Shown here: positions 9,511 to 22,500 of the stretch, one piece after another
Numbering within the stretch: the stretch's first letter is position 1
Layout: each line of letters begins with the position of its first letter
From: Salvelinus alpinus
Lineage: Eukaryota; Chordata; Actinopteri; Salmoniformes; Salmonidae
Reading direction: 5' to 3'
Length of the DNA stretch: 64,000 nt
Assembly (NCBI RefSeq): GCF_045679555.1
Contig: NC_092091.1
Location: 94,351,141 to 94,415,140, forward strand
Notes under the pieces: model-generated
Database searches by the model: none
The model's input: the letters and a program-made list of their open reading frames with translations, nothing else
What the model was told of the DNA's origin: nothing
Position numbers and translations under genes: made by a program

Positions 9511-12500
9511 TAATAATTTATTCATTTAGCCTGGCTAGTCCCCGTAGTAATAATTGATGCATTTAGCCTGGCTAGTCCCCATAGTAATAACTGATGCATT
9601 TAGCCTGGCTAGTCCCCGTAGTAATAAGTGATGCATTTAGCCTGGCTAGTCTCCATAGTAATAACTGATGCATTTAGCCTGGCTAGTCCCCGTAGTAATA
9701 ACTGATGCATTTAGCCTGGCTAGTCCCCGTAGTAATAATTGATGCATTTAGCCTGGCTAGTCCCCTTAGTAATAATTGATGCATTTAGCCTGGCTAGTCC
9801 CCGTAGTAATAATTGATGCATTTAGCCTGGCTAGTCCCCATAGTAATAACTGATGCATTTAGCCTGGCTAGTCCCCATAGTAATAATTGATGCATTTAGC
9901 CTGGCTAGTCCCCATAGTAATAACTGATGCATTTAGCCTGGCTAGTCCCCGTAGTAATAAGTGATGCATTTAGCCTGGCTAGTCTCCATAGTAATAACTG
10001 ATGCATTTAGCCTGGCTAGTCCCCGTAGTAATAACTGATGCATTTAGCCTGGCTAGTCCCCGTAGTAATAATTGATGCATTTAGCCTGGCTAGTCCCCTT
10101 AGTAATAATTGATGCATTTAGCCTGGCTAGTCCCCATAGTAATAATTGATGCATTTAGCCTGGCTAGTCCCCGTAGTAATAATTGATGCATTTAGCCTGG
10201 CTAGTCCCCGTAGTAATAATTGATGCATTTAGCCTGGCTAGTCTCCATAGTAATAATTGATGCATTTAGCCTGGCTAGTCTCCATAGTAATAATTGATGC
10301 ATTTAGCCTGGCTAGTCTCCATAGTAATAATTGATGCATTTAGCCTGGCTAGTCCCCGTAGTAATAATTGATGCATTTAGCCTGGCTAGTCCCCGTAGTA
10401 ATAATTGATGCATTTAGCCTGGCTAGTCCCCGTAGTAATAATTGATGCATTTAGCCAGGCTAGTCCCCGTAGTAATAATTGATGCATTTAGCCAGGCTAG
10501 TCCCCGTAGTAATAATTGATGCATTTAGCCTGGCTAGTCCCCGTAGTAATAATTGATGCATTTAGCCTGGCTAGTCCCCGTAGTAATAACTGATGCATTT
10601 AGCCTGGCTAGTCCCCGTAGTAATAATTGATGCATTTAGCCTGGCTAGTCCCCGTAGTAATAATTGATGCATTTAGCCTGGCTAGTCCCCGTAGTAATAA
10701 CTGATGCATTTAGCCTGGCTAGTCCCCGTAGTAATAATTGATGCATTTAGCCTGGCTAGTCCCCGTAGTAATAATTGATGCATTTAGCCTGGCTAGTCCC
10801 CGTAGTAATAACTGATGCATTTAGCCTGGCTAGTCCCCGTAGTAATAATTGATGCATTTAGCCTGGCTAGTCCCCGTAGTAATAACTGATGCATTTAGCC
10901 TAGCTAGTCCCCGTAGTAATAACTGATGCATTTAGCCTAGCTAGTCCCCGTAGTAATAATTGATGCATTTAGCCTGGCTAGTCCCCGTAGTAATAATTGA
11001 TGCATTTAGCCAGGCTAGTCCCCGTAGTAATAATTGATGCATTTAGTCTGGCTAGTCACCTTAGTAATAACTGATGCATTTAGCCTGGCTAGTCCCCATA
11101 GTAATAACTGATGCATTTAACCTGGCTAGTCCCCATAGTAATAACTGATGCATTTAGCCTGGCTAGTCTCCGTAGTAATAATTGATGCATTTAGCCTGGC
11201 TAGTCCCCATAGTAATAACTGATGCATTTAGCCTGGCTAGTCCCCATAGTAATAACTGATGCATTTAGCCTGGCTAGTCCCCATAGTAATAACTGATGCA
11301 TTTAGCCTGGCTAGTCCCCGTAGTAATAACTGATGCATTTAGCCTGGCTAGTCTCCGTAGTAATAACTGATGCATTTAGCCTGGCTAGTCCCCATAGTAA
11401 TAACTGATGCATTTAGCCTGGCTAGTCCCCGTAGTAATAATTGATGCATTTAGCCTGGCTAGTCCCCGTAGTAATAACTGATGCATTTAGCCTGGCTAGT
11501 CCCCATAGTAATAACTGATGCATTTAGCCTGGCTTGTCCCCTTAGTAATAACTGATGCATTTAGCCTGGCTAGTCCCCATAGTAATAATTGATGCATTTA
11601 GCCTGGCTAGTCCCCATAGTAATAACTGATGCATTTAGCCTGGCTAGTCCCCATAGTAATAACTGATGCATTTAGCCTGGCTAGTCCCCATAGTAATAAT
11701 TTATGCATTTAGCCTGGCTAGTCCCCATAGTAATAATTGATGCATTTAGCCTGGCTAGTCCCCATAGTAATAACTGATGCATTTAGCCTGGCTTGTCCCC
11801 TTAGTAATAACTGATGCATTTAGCCTGGCTAGTCCCCATAGTAATAACTGATGCATTTAGCCTGGCTAGTCCCCATAGTAATAATTGATGCATTTAGCCT
11901 GGCTAGTCCCCATAGTAATAACTGATGCATTTAGCCTGGCTAGTCCCCATAGTAATAACTGATGCATTTAGCCTGGCTAGTCCCCATAGTAATAACTGAT
12001 GCATTTAGCCTGGCTAGTCCCCGTAGTAATAACTGATGCATTTAGCCTGGCTAGTCTCCGTAGTAATAACTGATGCATTTAGCCTGGCTAGTCCCCGTAG
12101 TAATAACTGATGCATTTAGCCTGGCTAGTCCCCGTAGTAATAATTGATGCATTTAGCCTGGCTAGTCCCCGTAGTAATAATTGATGCATTTAGCCTGGCT
12201 AGTCCCCGTAGTAATAATTGATGCATTTAGCCTGGCTAGTCCCCGTAGTAATAACTGATGCATTTAGCCTGGCTAGTCCCCATAGTAATAACTGATGCAT
12301 TTAGCCTGGCTTGTCCCCTTAGTAATAACTGATGCATTTAGCCTGGCTAGTCCCCATAGTAATAATTGATGCATTTAGCCTGGCTAGTCCCCATAGTAAT
12401 AACTGATGCATTTAGCCTGGCTAGTCCCCATAGTAATAACTGATGCATTTAGCCTGGCTAGTCCCCATAGTAATAATTGATGCATTTAGCCTGGCTAGTC

Positions 12501-15500
12501 CCCATAGTAATAATTGATGCATTTAGCCTGGCTAGTCCCCATAGTAATAACTGATGCATTTAGCCTGGCTTGTCCCCTTAGTAATAACTGATGCATTTAG
12601 CCTGGCTAGTCCCCGTAGTAATAATTGATGCATTTAGCCTGGCTAGTCCCCGTAGTAATAACTGATGCATTTAGCCTGGCTAGTCCCCGTAGTAATAATT
12701 GATGCATTTAGCCTGGCTAGTCCCCATAGTAATAACTGATGCATTTAGCCTGGCTAGTCCCCATAGTAATAATTGATGCATTTAGCCTGGCTTGTCCCCT
12801 TAGTAATAATTGATGCATTTAGCCTGGCTAGTCCCCGTAGTAATAACTGATGCATTTAGCCTGGCTAGTCCCCGTAGTAATAACTGATGCATTTAGCCTG
12901 GCTAGTCCCGTAGTAATAACTGATGCATTTAGCCTGGCTAGTCCCCTTAGTAATAACTGATGCATTTAGCCTGGCTTGTCCCCTTAGTAATAACTGATGC
13001 ATTTAGCCTGGCTAGTCCCCGTAGTAATAATTGATGCATTTAGCCTGGCTAGTCCCCGTAGTAATAACTGATGCATTTAGCCAGGCTAGTCCCCGTAGTA
13101 ATAACTGATGCATTTAGCCAGGCTAGTCCCCGTAGTAATAACTGATGCATTTAGCCAGGCTAGTCTCCATAGTAATAATTGATGCATTTAGCCTGGCTAG
13201 TCCCCGTAGTAATAATTGATGCATTTAGCCTGGCTAGTCCCCTTAGTAATAATTGATGCATTTAGCCTGGCTAGTCTCCATAGTAATAATTGATGCATTT
13301 AGCCTGGCTAGTCCCCGTAGTAATAACTGATGCATTTAGCCTGGCTAGTCTCCATAGTAATAATTGATGCATTTAGCCTGGCTAGTCCCCGTAGTAATAA
13401 TTGATGCATTTAGCCTGGCTAGTCCCCGTAGTAATAATTGATGCATTTAGCCTGGCTAGTCCCCGTAGTAATAATTGATGCATTTAGCCTGGCTAGTCCC
13501 CTTAGTAATAATTGATGCATTTAGCCTGGCTAGTCTCCATAGTAATAATTGATGCATTTAGCCTGGCTAGTCCCCGTAGTAATAATTGATGCATTTAGCC
13601 TGGCTAGTCCCCATAGTAATAACTGATGCATTTAGCCAGGCTAGTCCCCGTAGTAATAATTGATGCATTTAGCCTGGCTAGTCCCCGTAGTAATAACTGA
13701 TGCATTTAGCCTGGCTAGTCCCCATAGTAATAATTGATGCATTTAGCCTGGCTAGTCCCCGTAGTAATAATTGATGCATTTAGCCTGGCTAGTCCCCGTA
13801 GTAATAATTGATGCATTTAGCCTGGCTAGTCCCCATAGTAATAATTGATGCATTTAGCCTGGCTAGTCCCCGTAGTAATAACTGATGCATTTAGCCTGGC
13901 TAGTCCCCGTAGTAATAACTGATGCATTTAGCCTGGCTAGTCCCCATAGTAATAACTGATGCATTTAGCCTGGCTAGTCCCCGTAGTAATAACTGATGCA
14001 TTTAGCCTGGCTAGTCCCCGTAGTAATAACTGATGCATTTAGCCTGGCTAGTCCCCGTAGTAATAATTGATCCATTTAGCCTGGCTAGTCCCCGTAGTAA
14101 TAACTGATGCATTTAGCCTGGCTAGTCCCCGTAGTAATAATTGATGCATTTAGCCTGGCTAGTCCCCTTAGTAATAATTGATGCATTTAGCCTGGCTAGT
14201 CCCCATAGTAATAACTGATGCATTTAGCCAGGCTAGTCCCCGTAGTAATAACTGATGCATTTAGCCTGGCTAGTCCCCGTAGTAATAACTGATGCATTTA
14301 GCCTGGCTAGTCTCCATAGTAATAACTGATGCATTTAGCCTGGCTAGTCCCCGTAGTAATAACTGATGCATTTAGCCTGGCTAGTCCCCGTAGTAATAAT
14401 TGATGCATTTAGCCTGGCTAGTCCCCGTAGTAATAATTGATGCATTTAGCCTGGCTAGTCCCCGTAGTAATAATTGATGCATTTAGCCTGGCTAGTCCCC
14501 GTAGTAATAACTGATGCATTTAGCCTGGCTAGTCCCCGTAGTAATAACTGATGCATTTAGCCTGGCTAGTCCCCGTAGTAATAATTGATGCATTTAGCCT
14601 GGCTAGTCCCCGTAGTAATAACTGATGCATTTAGCCAGGCTAGTCCCCGTAGTAATAACTGATGCATTTAGCCAGGCTAGTCCCCGTAGTAATAACTGAT
14701 GCATTTAGCCAGGCTAGTCTCCATAGTAATAATTGATGCATTTAGCCTGGCTAGTCCCCGTAGTAATAATTGATGCATTTAGCCTGGCTAGTCCCCTTAG
14801 TAATAATTGATGCATTTAGCCTGGCTAGTCTCCATAGTAATAATTGATGCATTTAGCCTGGCTAGTCCCCGTAGTAATAACTGATGCATTTAGCCTGGCT
14901 AGTCTCCATAGTAATAATTGATGCATTTAGCCTGGCTAGTCCCCGTAGTAATAATTGATGCATTTAGCCTGGCTAGTCCCCGTAGTAATAATTGATGCAT
15001 TTAGCCTGGCTAGTCCCCTTAGTAATAATTGATGCATTTAGCCTGGCTAGTCTCCATAGTAATAATTGATGCATTTAGCCTGGCTAGTCCCCGTAGTAAT
15101 AATTGATGCATTTAGCCTGGCTAGTCCCCATAGTAATAACTGATGCATTTAGCCAGGCTAGTCCCCGTAGTAATAATTGATGCATTTAGCCTGGCTAGTC
15201 CCCGTAGTAATAACTGATGCATTTAGCCTGGCTAGTCCCCATAGTAATAATTGATGCATTTAGCCTGGCTAGTCCCCGTAGTAATAATTGATGCATTTAG
15301 CCTGGCTAGTCCCCGTAGTAATAATTGATGCATTTAGCCTGGCTAGTCCCCATAGTAATAATTGATGCATTTAGCCTGGCTAGTCCCCGTAGTAATAACT
15401 GAATCATTTAGCCTGGCTAGTCCCCGTAGTAATAATTGATGCATTTAGCCTGGCTAGTCCCCATAGTAATAACTGATGCATTTAGCCTGGCTAGTCCCCG

Positions 15501-17050
15501 TAGTAATAACTGATGCATTTAGCCTGGCTAGTCCCCGTAGTAATAACTGATGCATTTAGCCTGGCTAGTCCCCGTAGTAATAATTGATCCATTTAGCCTG
15601 GCTAGTCCCCGTAGTAATAACTGATGCATTTAGCCTGGCTAGTCCCCGTAGTAATAATTGATGCATTTAGCCTGGCTAGTCCCCTTAGTAATAATTGATG
15701 CATTTAGCCTGGCTAGTCCCCATAGTAATAACTGATGCATTTAGCCAGGCTAGTCCCCGTAGTAATAACTGATGCATTTAGCCTGGCTAGTCCCCGTAGT
15801 AATAACTGATGCATTTAGCCTGGCTAGTCTCCATAGTAATAACTGATGCATTTAGCCTGGCTAGTCCCCGTAGTAATAACTGATGCATTTAGCCTGGCTA
15901 GTCCCCGTAGTAATAATTGATGCATTTAGCCTGGCTAGTCCCCGTAGTAATAATTGATGCATTTAGCCTGGCTAGTCCCCGTAGTAATAACTGATGCATT
16001 TAGCCTGGCTAGTCCCCATAGTAATAATTGATGCATTTAGCCTGGCTAGTCCCCGTAGTAATAATTGATCCATTTAGCCTGGCTAGTCTCCATAGTAATA
16101 ATTGATGCATTCAGCCTGGCTAGTCCCCGTAGTAATAACTGATGCATTTAGCCTGGCTAGTCCCCGTAGTAATAACTGATGCATTTAGCCTGGCTAGTCC
16201 CCGTAGTAATAATTGATGCATTTAGCCTGGCTAGTCCCCGTAGTAATAATTGATGCATTTAGCCTGGCTAGTCCCAGTAGTAATAACTGATGCATTTAGC
16301 CTGGCTAGTCCCCATAGTAATAATTGATGCATTTAGCCTGGCTAGTCCCCGTAGTAATAATTGATCCATTTAGCCTGGCTAGTCTCCATAGTAATAATTG
16401 ATGCATTCAGCCTGGCTAGTCCCCGTAGTAATAACTGATGCATTTAGCCTGGCTAGTCCCCGTAGTAATAACTGATGCATTTAGCCAGGCTAGTCCCCGT
16501 AGTAATAATTGATGCATTTAGCCTGGCTAGTCCCCATAGTAATAATTGATGCATTTAGCCAGGCTAGTCCCCGTAGTAATAACTGATGCATTTAGCCTGG
16601 CTAGTCCCCATAGTAATAACTGATGCATTTAGCCTGGCTAGTCCCCATAGTAATAACTGATGCATTTAGCCTGGCTAGTCCCCGTAGTAATAACTGATGC
16701 ATTTAGCCTGGCTAGTCTCCGTAGTAATAACTGATGCATTTAGCCTGGCTAGTCTCCATAGTAATAACTGATGCATTTAGCCTGGCTAGTCCCCGTAGTA
16801 ATAATTGATGCATTTAGCCTGGCTAGTCCCCGTAGTAATAATTGATGCATTTAGCCTGGCTAGTCCCCGTAGTAATAATTGATGCATTTAGCCTGGCTAG
16901 TCTCCGTAGTAATAATTGATGCATTTAGCCTGGCTAGTCCCCGTAGTAATAATTGATGCATTTAGCCTGGCTAGTCCCCGTAGTAATAATTGATGCATTT
17001 AGCCTGGCTAGTCTCCATAGTAATAACTGATGCATTTAGCCTGGCTTGTC
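9511..17050. repeat. 37-bp minisatellite, about 204 copies, with higher-order structure
   Basis: Units of 37 bp starting tgatgcatttagcctggct and ending gtagtaataa plus one or two bases. Sites vary mainly between ccccgtag, ccccatag, tctccatag and cccttag. Rare variants recur at multiples of the unit: aagtgatgc at 9626 and 9959 (333 bp = 9 units), the ccaggctagtctccatag context at 13155 and 14709 (1554 bp = 42 units), and gatccattt at 14069 and 15586 (1517 bp = 41 units). Blocks of up to about 1.5 kb have therefore been duplicated with later single-unit gain or loss. At the right edge ctggtttccatagcagcaat looks like a decayed unit. Confidence 0.95.
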
Positions 17051-17625
17051 CTGGTTTCCATAGCAGCAATTAAACAGTTCAAGATAAAGATTCTAAATGA
17101 TTCCTTCTAGTTCTAGAATGTGAATGTGAATCAGTGTTCTGTATGGAAATGGAATAGAACTGAATCCCAAACCTGATTTTAAATAGCAGCATGTAGAAGG
17201 ACATTGGTTTAGTGTACGGCTAGTGGAGAAACACAGTATTTCTCCTGATTTGAGACAATAGCTTTTCAATAGGAAGTCATTCGATGATGGACAACGGATA
17301 TGATTGTCCATCATTAGACCCACTATGTTCGCTTTCGTACGTATGTAACTTGTCCCGGGGGGGAAAAAAATTATATTCATGTTTTAAAAGACAGAAAACG
17401 GACAATGACGACTGCATGTGTGTCCCAGAGACCGTATAGAACAGCTGTGGCCTAAGCCGTCAGTGCCCAGACTGGTGTAGTGACAGCAGCTGGCCACTAG
17501 ATGTCACTGTTGCTGTGTGAGTTACTGTTTTGTCGTGGTCATCCTCCAACTTGGACTTTGGAGCTACGTAATCCTAAAAAAAAAAACATTCAAATATTTG
17601 AGGAAGTAAGTTATCTGGCTGGAGA
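17051..17625. other. non-repetitive intron island
   Basis: About 575 bp of ordinary complexity between two large arrays. Short open frames on both strands have no recognisable domain and no coding signature, so no gene is called. A run of nine or ten A occurs at about 17577-17586. Confidence 0.7.
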
Positions 17626-19574
17626 GAATAGGTTACTGTTGGCCTGGTACGGTAGAGACTGGGTTACTGTTGGTCTGGTACAGTAGAGACTGGGTTACTG
17701 TCGGCCTGGTACAGTAGAGACTGGGTTACTGTTGGTCTGGTACAGTAGAGACTGGGTTACTGTTGGCCTGGTACAGTAGAGACTGGGTTACTGTTGGTCT
17801 GGTACAGTAGAGACTGGGTTACTGTCGGCCTGGTACAGTAGAGACTGGGTTACTGTTGGTCTGGTACAGTAGAGACTGGGTTACTGTTGGTCTGGTACAG
17901 TAGAGACTGGGTTACTGTTGGCCTGGTACAGTAGAGACTGGGTTACTGTTGGTGTGGTACAGTAGAGACTGGGTTACTGTTGGTCTGGTACAGTAGAGAC
18001 TGGGTTACTGTTGGTCTGGTACTGTAGAGACTGGGTTACTGTTGGCCTGGTACGGTAGAGACTGGGTTACTGTTGGCCTGGTACAGTAGAGACTGGGTTA
18101 CTGTTGGTCTGGTACAGTAGAGACTGGGTTACTGTTGGTCTGGTACAGTAGAGACTGGGTTACTGTTGGCCTGGTACAGTAGAGACTGGGTTACTGTTGG
18201 CCTGGTACAGTAGAGACTGGGTTACTGTTGGTCTGGTACAGTAGAGACTGGGTTACTGTTGGTCTGGTACAGTAGAGACTGGGTTACTGTTGGTCTGGTA
18301 CTGTAGAGACTGGGTTACTGTTGGCCTGGTACAGTAGAGACTGGGTTACTGATGGTCTGGTACAGTAGAGACTGGGTTACTGATGGTCTGGTACAGTAGA
18401 GACTGGGTTACTGTTGGTCTGGTACAGTAGAGACTGGGTTACTGTTGGTCTGGTACAGTAGAGACTGGGTTACTGTTGGTCTGGTACAGTAGAGACTGGG
18501 TTACTGTTGGCCTGGTACAGTAGAGACTGGGTTACTGTTGGTCTGGTACAGTAGAGACTGGGTTACTGTTGGCCTGGTACAGTAGAGACTGGGTTACTGT
18601 TGGTCTGGTACAGTAGAGACTGGGTTACTGTTGGTCTGGTACAGTAGAGACTGGGTTACTGTTGGTCTGGTACAGTAGAGACTGGGTTACTGTTGGCCTG
18701 GTACAGTAGAGACTGGGTTACTGTTGGCCTGGTACAGTAGAGACTGGGTTACTGTTGGCCTGGTACAGTAGAGACTGGGTTACTGTTGGCCTGGTACAGT
18801 AGAGACTGGGTTACTGTTGGTCTGGTACAGTAGAGACTGGGTTACTGTTGGTCTGGTACAGTAGAGACTGGGTTACTGTTGGTCTGGTACAGTAGAGACT
18901 GGGTTACTGTTGGTCTGGTACAGTAGAGACTGGGTTACTGTTGGTCTGGTACAGTAGAGACTGGGTTACTGTTGGTCTGGTACAGTAGAGACTGGGTTAC
19001 TGTTGGTCTGGTACAGTAGAGACTGGGTTACTGTTGGTCTGGTACAGTAGAGACTGGGTTACTGTTGGCCTGGTACAGTAGAGACTGGGTTAATGTTGGT
19101 CTGGTACAGTAGAGACTGGGTTACTGTTGGTCTGGTACAGTAGAGACTGGGTTACTGTTGGCCTGGTACAGTAGAGACTGGGTTACTGTTGGTCTGGTAC
19201 AGTAGAGACTGGGTTACTGTTGGCCTGGTACAGTAGAGACTGGGTTACTGTTGGTCTGGTACAGTAGAGACTGGGTTACTGTTGGTCTGGTACAGTAGAG
19301 ACTGGGTTACTGTTGGTCTGGTACTGTAGAGACTGGGTTACTGTTGGTCTGGTACAGTAGAGACTGGGTTACTGTTGGTCTGGTACAGTAGAGACTGGGT
19401 TACTGTTGGTCTGGTACAGTAGAGACTGGGTTACTGTTGGTCTGGTACTGTAGAGACTGGGTTACTGTTGGTCTGGTACAGTAGAGACTGGGTTACTGTT
19501 GGTCTGGTACAGTAGAGACTGGGTTACTGTTGGTCTGGTACAGTAGAGACTGGGTTACTGGTGGTCTGGTACAG
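17626..19574. repeat. 31-bp minisatellite, about 63 copies
   Basis: Units of 31 bp: a 24-bp core (gggttactgttggtctggta then cagt) plus the 7-bp spacer agagact. Main variants are ggcctgg versus ggtctgg and tactgtag versus tacagtag. It changes without a gap into the 47-bp array at 19575, which uses the same core. Confidence 0.95.
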
Positions 19575-22500
19575 TTAGTAACCTCTATAGGTCAGACAGG
19601 GTTACTGTTGGTCTGGTACAGTTAGTAACCTCTATAGGTCAGACAGGGTTACTGTTGGTCTGGTACAGTTAGTAACCTCTATAGGTCAGACAGGGTTACT
19701 GTTGGTCTGGTACAGTTAGTAACCTATATAGGTCAGACAGGGTTACTGTTGGTCTGGTACAGTTAGTAACCTCTATAGGACAGACAGGGTTACTGTTGGT
19801 CTGGTACAGTTAGTAACCTCTATAGGTCAGACAGGGTTACTGTTGGTCTGGTACAGTTAGTAACCTCTATAGGTCAGACAGGGTTACTGTTGGTCTGGTA
19901 CAGTTAGTAACCTCTATAGGACAGACAGGGTTACTGTTGGTCTGGTACAGTTAGTAACCTCTATAGGTCAGACAGGGTTACTGTTGGTCTGGTACAGTTA
20001 GTAACCTCTATAGGTCAGACAGGGTTACTGTTGGTCTGGTACAGTTAGTAACCTCTATAGGTCAGACAGGGTTACTGTTGGTCTGGTACAGTTAGTAACC
20101 TCTATAGGTCAGACAGGGTTACTGTTGGTCTGGTACAGTTAGTAACCTCTATAGGACAGACAGGGTTACTGTTGGTCTGGTACAGTTAGTAACCTCTATA
20201 GGACAGACAGGGTTACTGTTGGTCTGGTACAGTTAGTAACCTCTATAGGTCAGACAGGGTTACTGTTGGTCTGGTACAGTTAGTAACCTCTATAGGACAG
20301 ACAGGGTTACTGTTGGTCTGGTACAGTTAGTAACCTCTATAGGTCAGACAGGGTTACTGTTGGTCTGGTACAGTTAGTAACCTCTATAGGTCAGACAGGG
20401 TTACTGTTGGTCTGGTACAGTTAGTAACCTCTATAGGACAGACAGGGTTACTGTTGGTCTGGTACAGTTAGTAACCTCTATAGGTCAGACAGGGTTACTG
20501 TTGGTCTGGTACAGTTAGTAACCTCTATAGGTCAGACAGGGTTACTGTTGGTCTGGTACAGTTAGTAACCTCTATAGGACAGACAGGGTTACTGTTGGTC
20601 TGGTACAGTTAGTAACCTCTATAGGTCAGACAGGGTTACTGTTGGTCTGGTACAGTTAGTAACCTCTATAGGACAGACAGGGTTACTGTTGGTCTGGTAC
20701 AGTTAGTAACCTCTATAGGTCAGACAGGGTTACTGTTGGTCTGGTACAGTTAGTAACCTCTATAGGTCAGACAGGGTTACTGTTGGTCTGGTACAGTTAG
20801 TAACCTCTATAGGACAGACAGGGTTACTGTTGGTCTGGTACAGTTAGTAACCTCTATAGGACAGACAGGGTTACTGTTGGTCTGGTACAGTTAGTAACCT
20901 CTATAGGACAGACAGGGTTACTGTTGGTCTGGTACAGTTAGTAACCTCTATAGGACAGACAGGGTTACTGTTGGTCTGGTACAGTTAGTAACCTCTATAG
21001 GACAGACAGGGTTACTGTTGGTCTGGTACAGTTAGTAACCTCTATAGGACAGACAGACAGGGTTACTGTTGGTCTGGTACAGTTAGTAACCTCTATAGGA
21101 CAGACAGGGTTACTGTTGGTCTGGTACAGTTAGTAACCTCTATAGGTCAGACAGGGTTACTGTTGGTCTGGTACAGTTAGTAACCTCTATAGGTCAGACA
21201 GGGTTACTGTTGGTCTGGTACAGTTAGTAACCTCTATAGGTCAGACAGGGTTACTGTTGGTCTGGTACAGTTAGTAACCTCTATAGGTCAGACAGGGTTA
21301 CTGTTGGTCTGGTACAGTTAGTAACCTCTATAGGACAGACAGGGTTACTGTTGGTCTGGTACAGTTAGTAACCTCTATAGGACAGACAGGGTTACTGTTG
21401 GTCTGGTACAGTTAGTAACCTCTATAGGTCAGACAGGGTTACTGTTGGTCTGGTACAGTTAGTAACCTCTATAGGTCAGACAGGGTTACTGTTGGTCTGG
21501 TACAGTTAGTAACCTCTATAGGACAGACAGGGTTACTGTTGGTCTGGTACAGTTAGTAACCTCTATAGGTCAGACAGGGTTACTGTTGGTCTGGTACAGT
21601 TAGTAACCTCTATAGGTCAGACAGGGTTACTGTTGGTCTGGTACAGTTAGTAACCTCTATAGGTCAGACAGGGTTACTGTTGGTCTGGTACAGTTAGTAA
21701 CCTCTATAGGACAGACAGGGTTACTGTTGGTCTGGTACAGTCAGTAACCTCTATAGGTCAGATAGGGTTACTGTTGGTCTGGTACAGTCAGTAACCTCTA
21801 TAGGACAGACAGGGTTACTGTTGGTCTGGTACAGTTAGTAACCTCTATAGGACAGACAGACAGGGTTACTGTTGGTCTGGTACAGTTAGTAACCTCTATA
21901 GGACAGACAGACAGGGTTACTGTTGGTCTGGTACAGTTAGTAACCTCTATAGGTCAGACAGGGTTACTGTTGGTCTGGTACAGTTAGTAACCTCTATAGG
22001 TCAGACAGGGTTACTGTTGGTCTGGTACAGTTAGTAACCTCTATAGGTCAGACAGGGTTACTGTTGGTCTGGTACAGTTAGTAACCTCTATAGGACAGAC
22101 AGGGTTACTGTTGGTCTGGTACAGTTAGTAACCTCTATAGGACAGACAGGGTTACTGTTGGTCTGGTACAGTTAGTAACCTCTATAGGTCAGACAGGGTT
22201 ACTGTTGGTCTGGTACAGTTAGTAACCTCTATAGGTCAGACAGGGTTACTGGTGGTCTGGTACAGTTAGTAACCTCTATAGGACAGACAGGGTTACTGTT
22301 GGTCTGGTACAGTTAGTAACCTCTATAGGTCAGACAGGGTTACTGGTGGTCTGGTACAGTTAGTAACCTCTATAGGTCAGACAGGGTTACTGTTGGTCTG
22401 GTACAGTTAGTAACCTCTATAGGACAGACAGGGTTACTGTTGGTCTGGTACAGTTAGTAACCTCTATAGGACAGACAGGGTTACTGTTGGTCTGGTACAG

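Noticed and set aside
17093..17686. Short open frames of 95 and 61 codons in the unique island
   Set aside because: No recognisable domain, no conservation that can be judged, and one runs into a repeat array.
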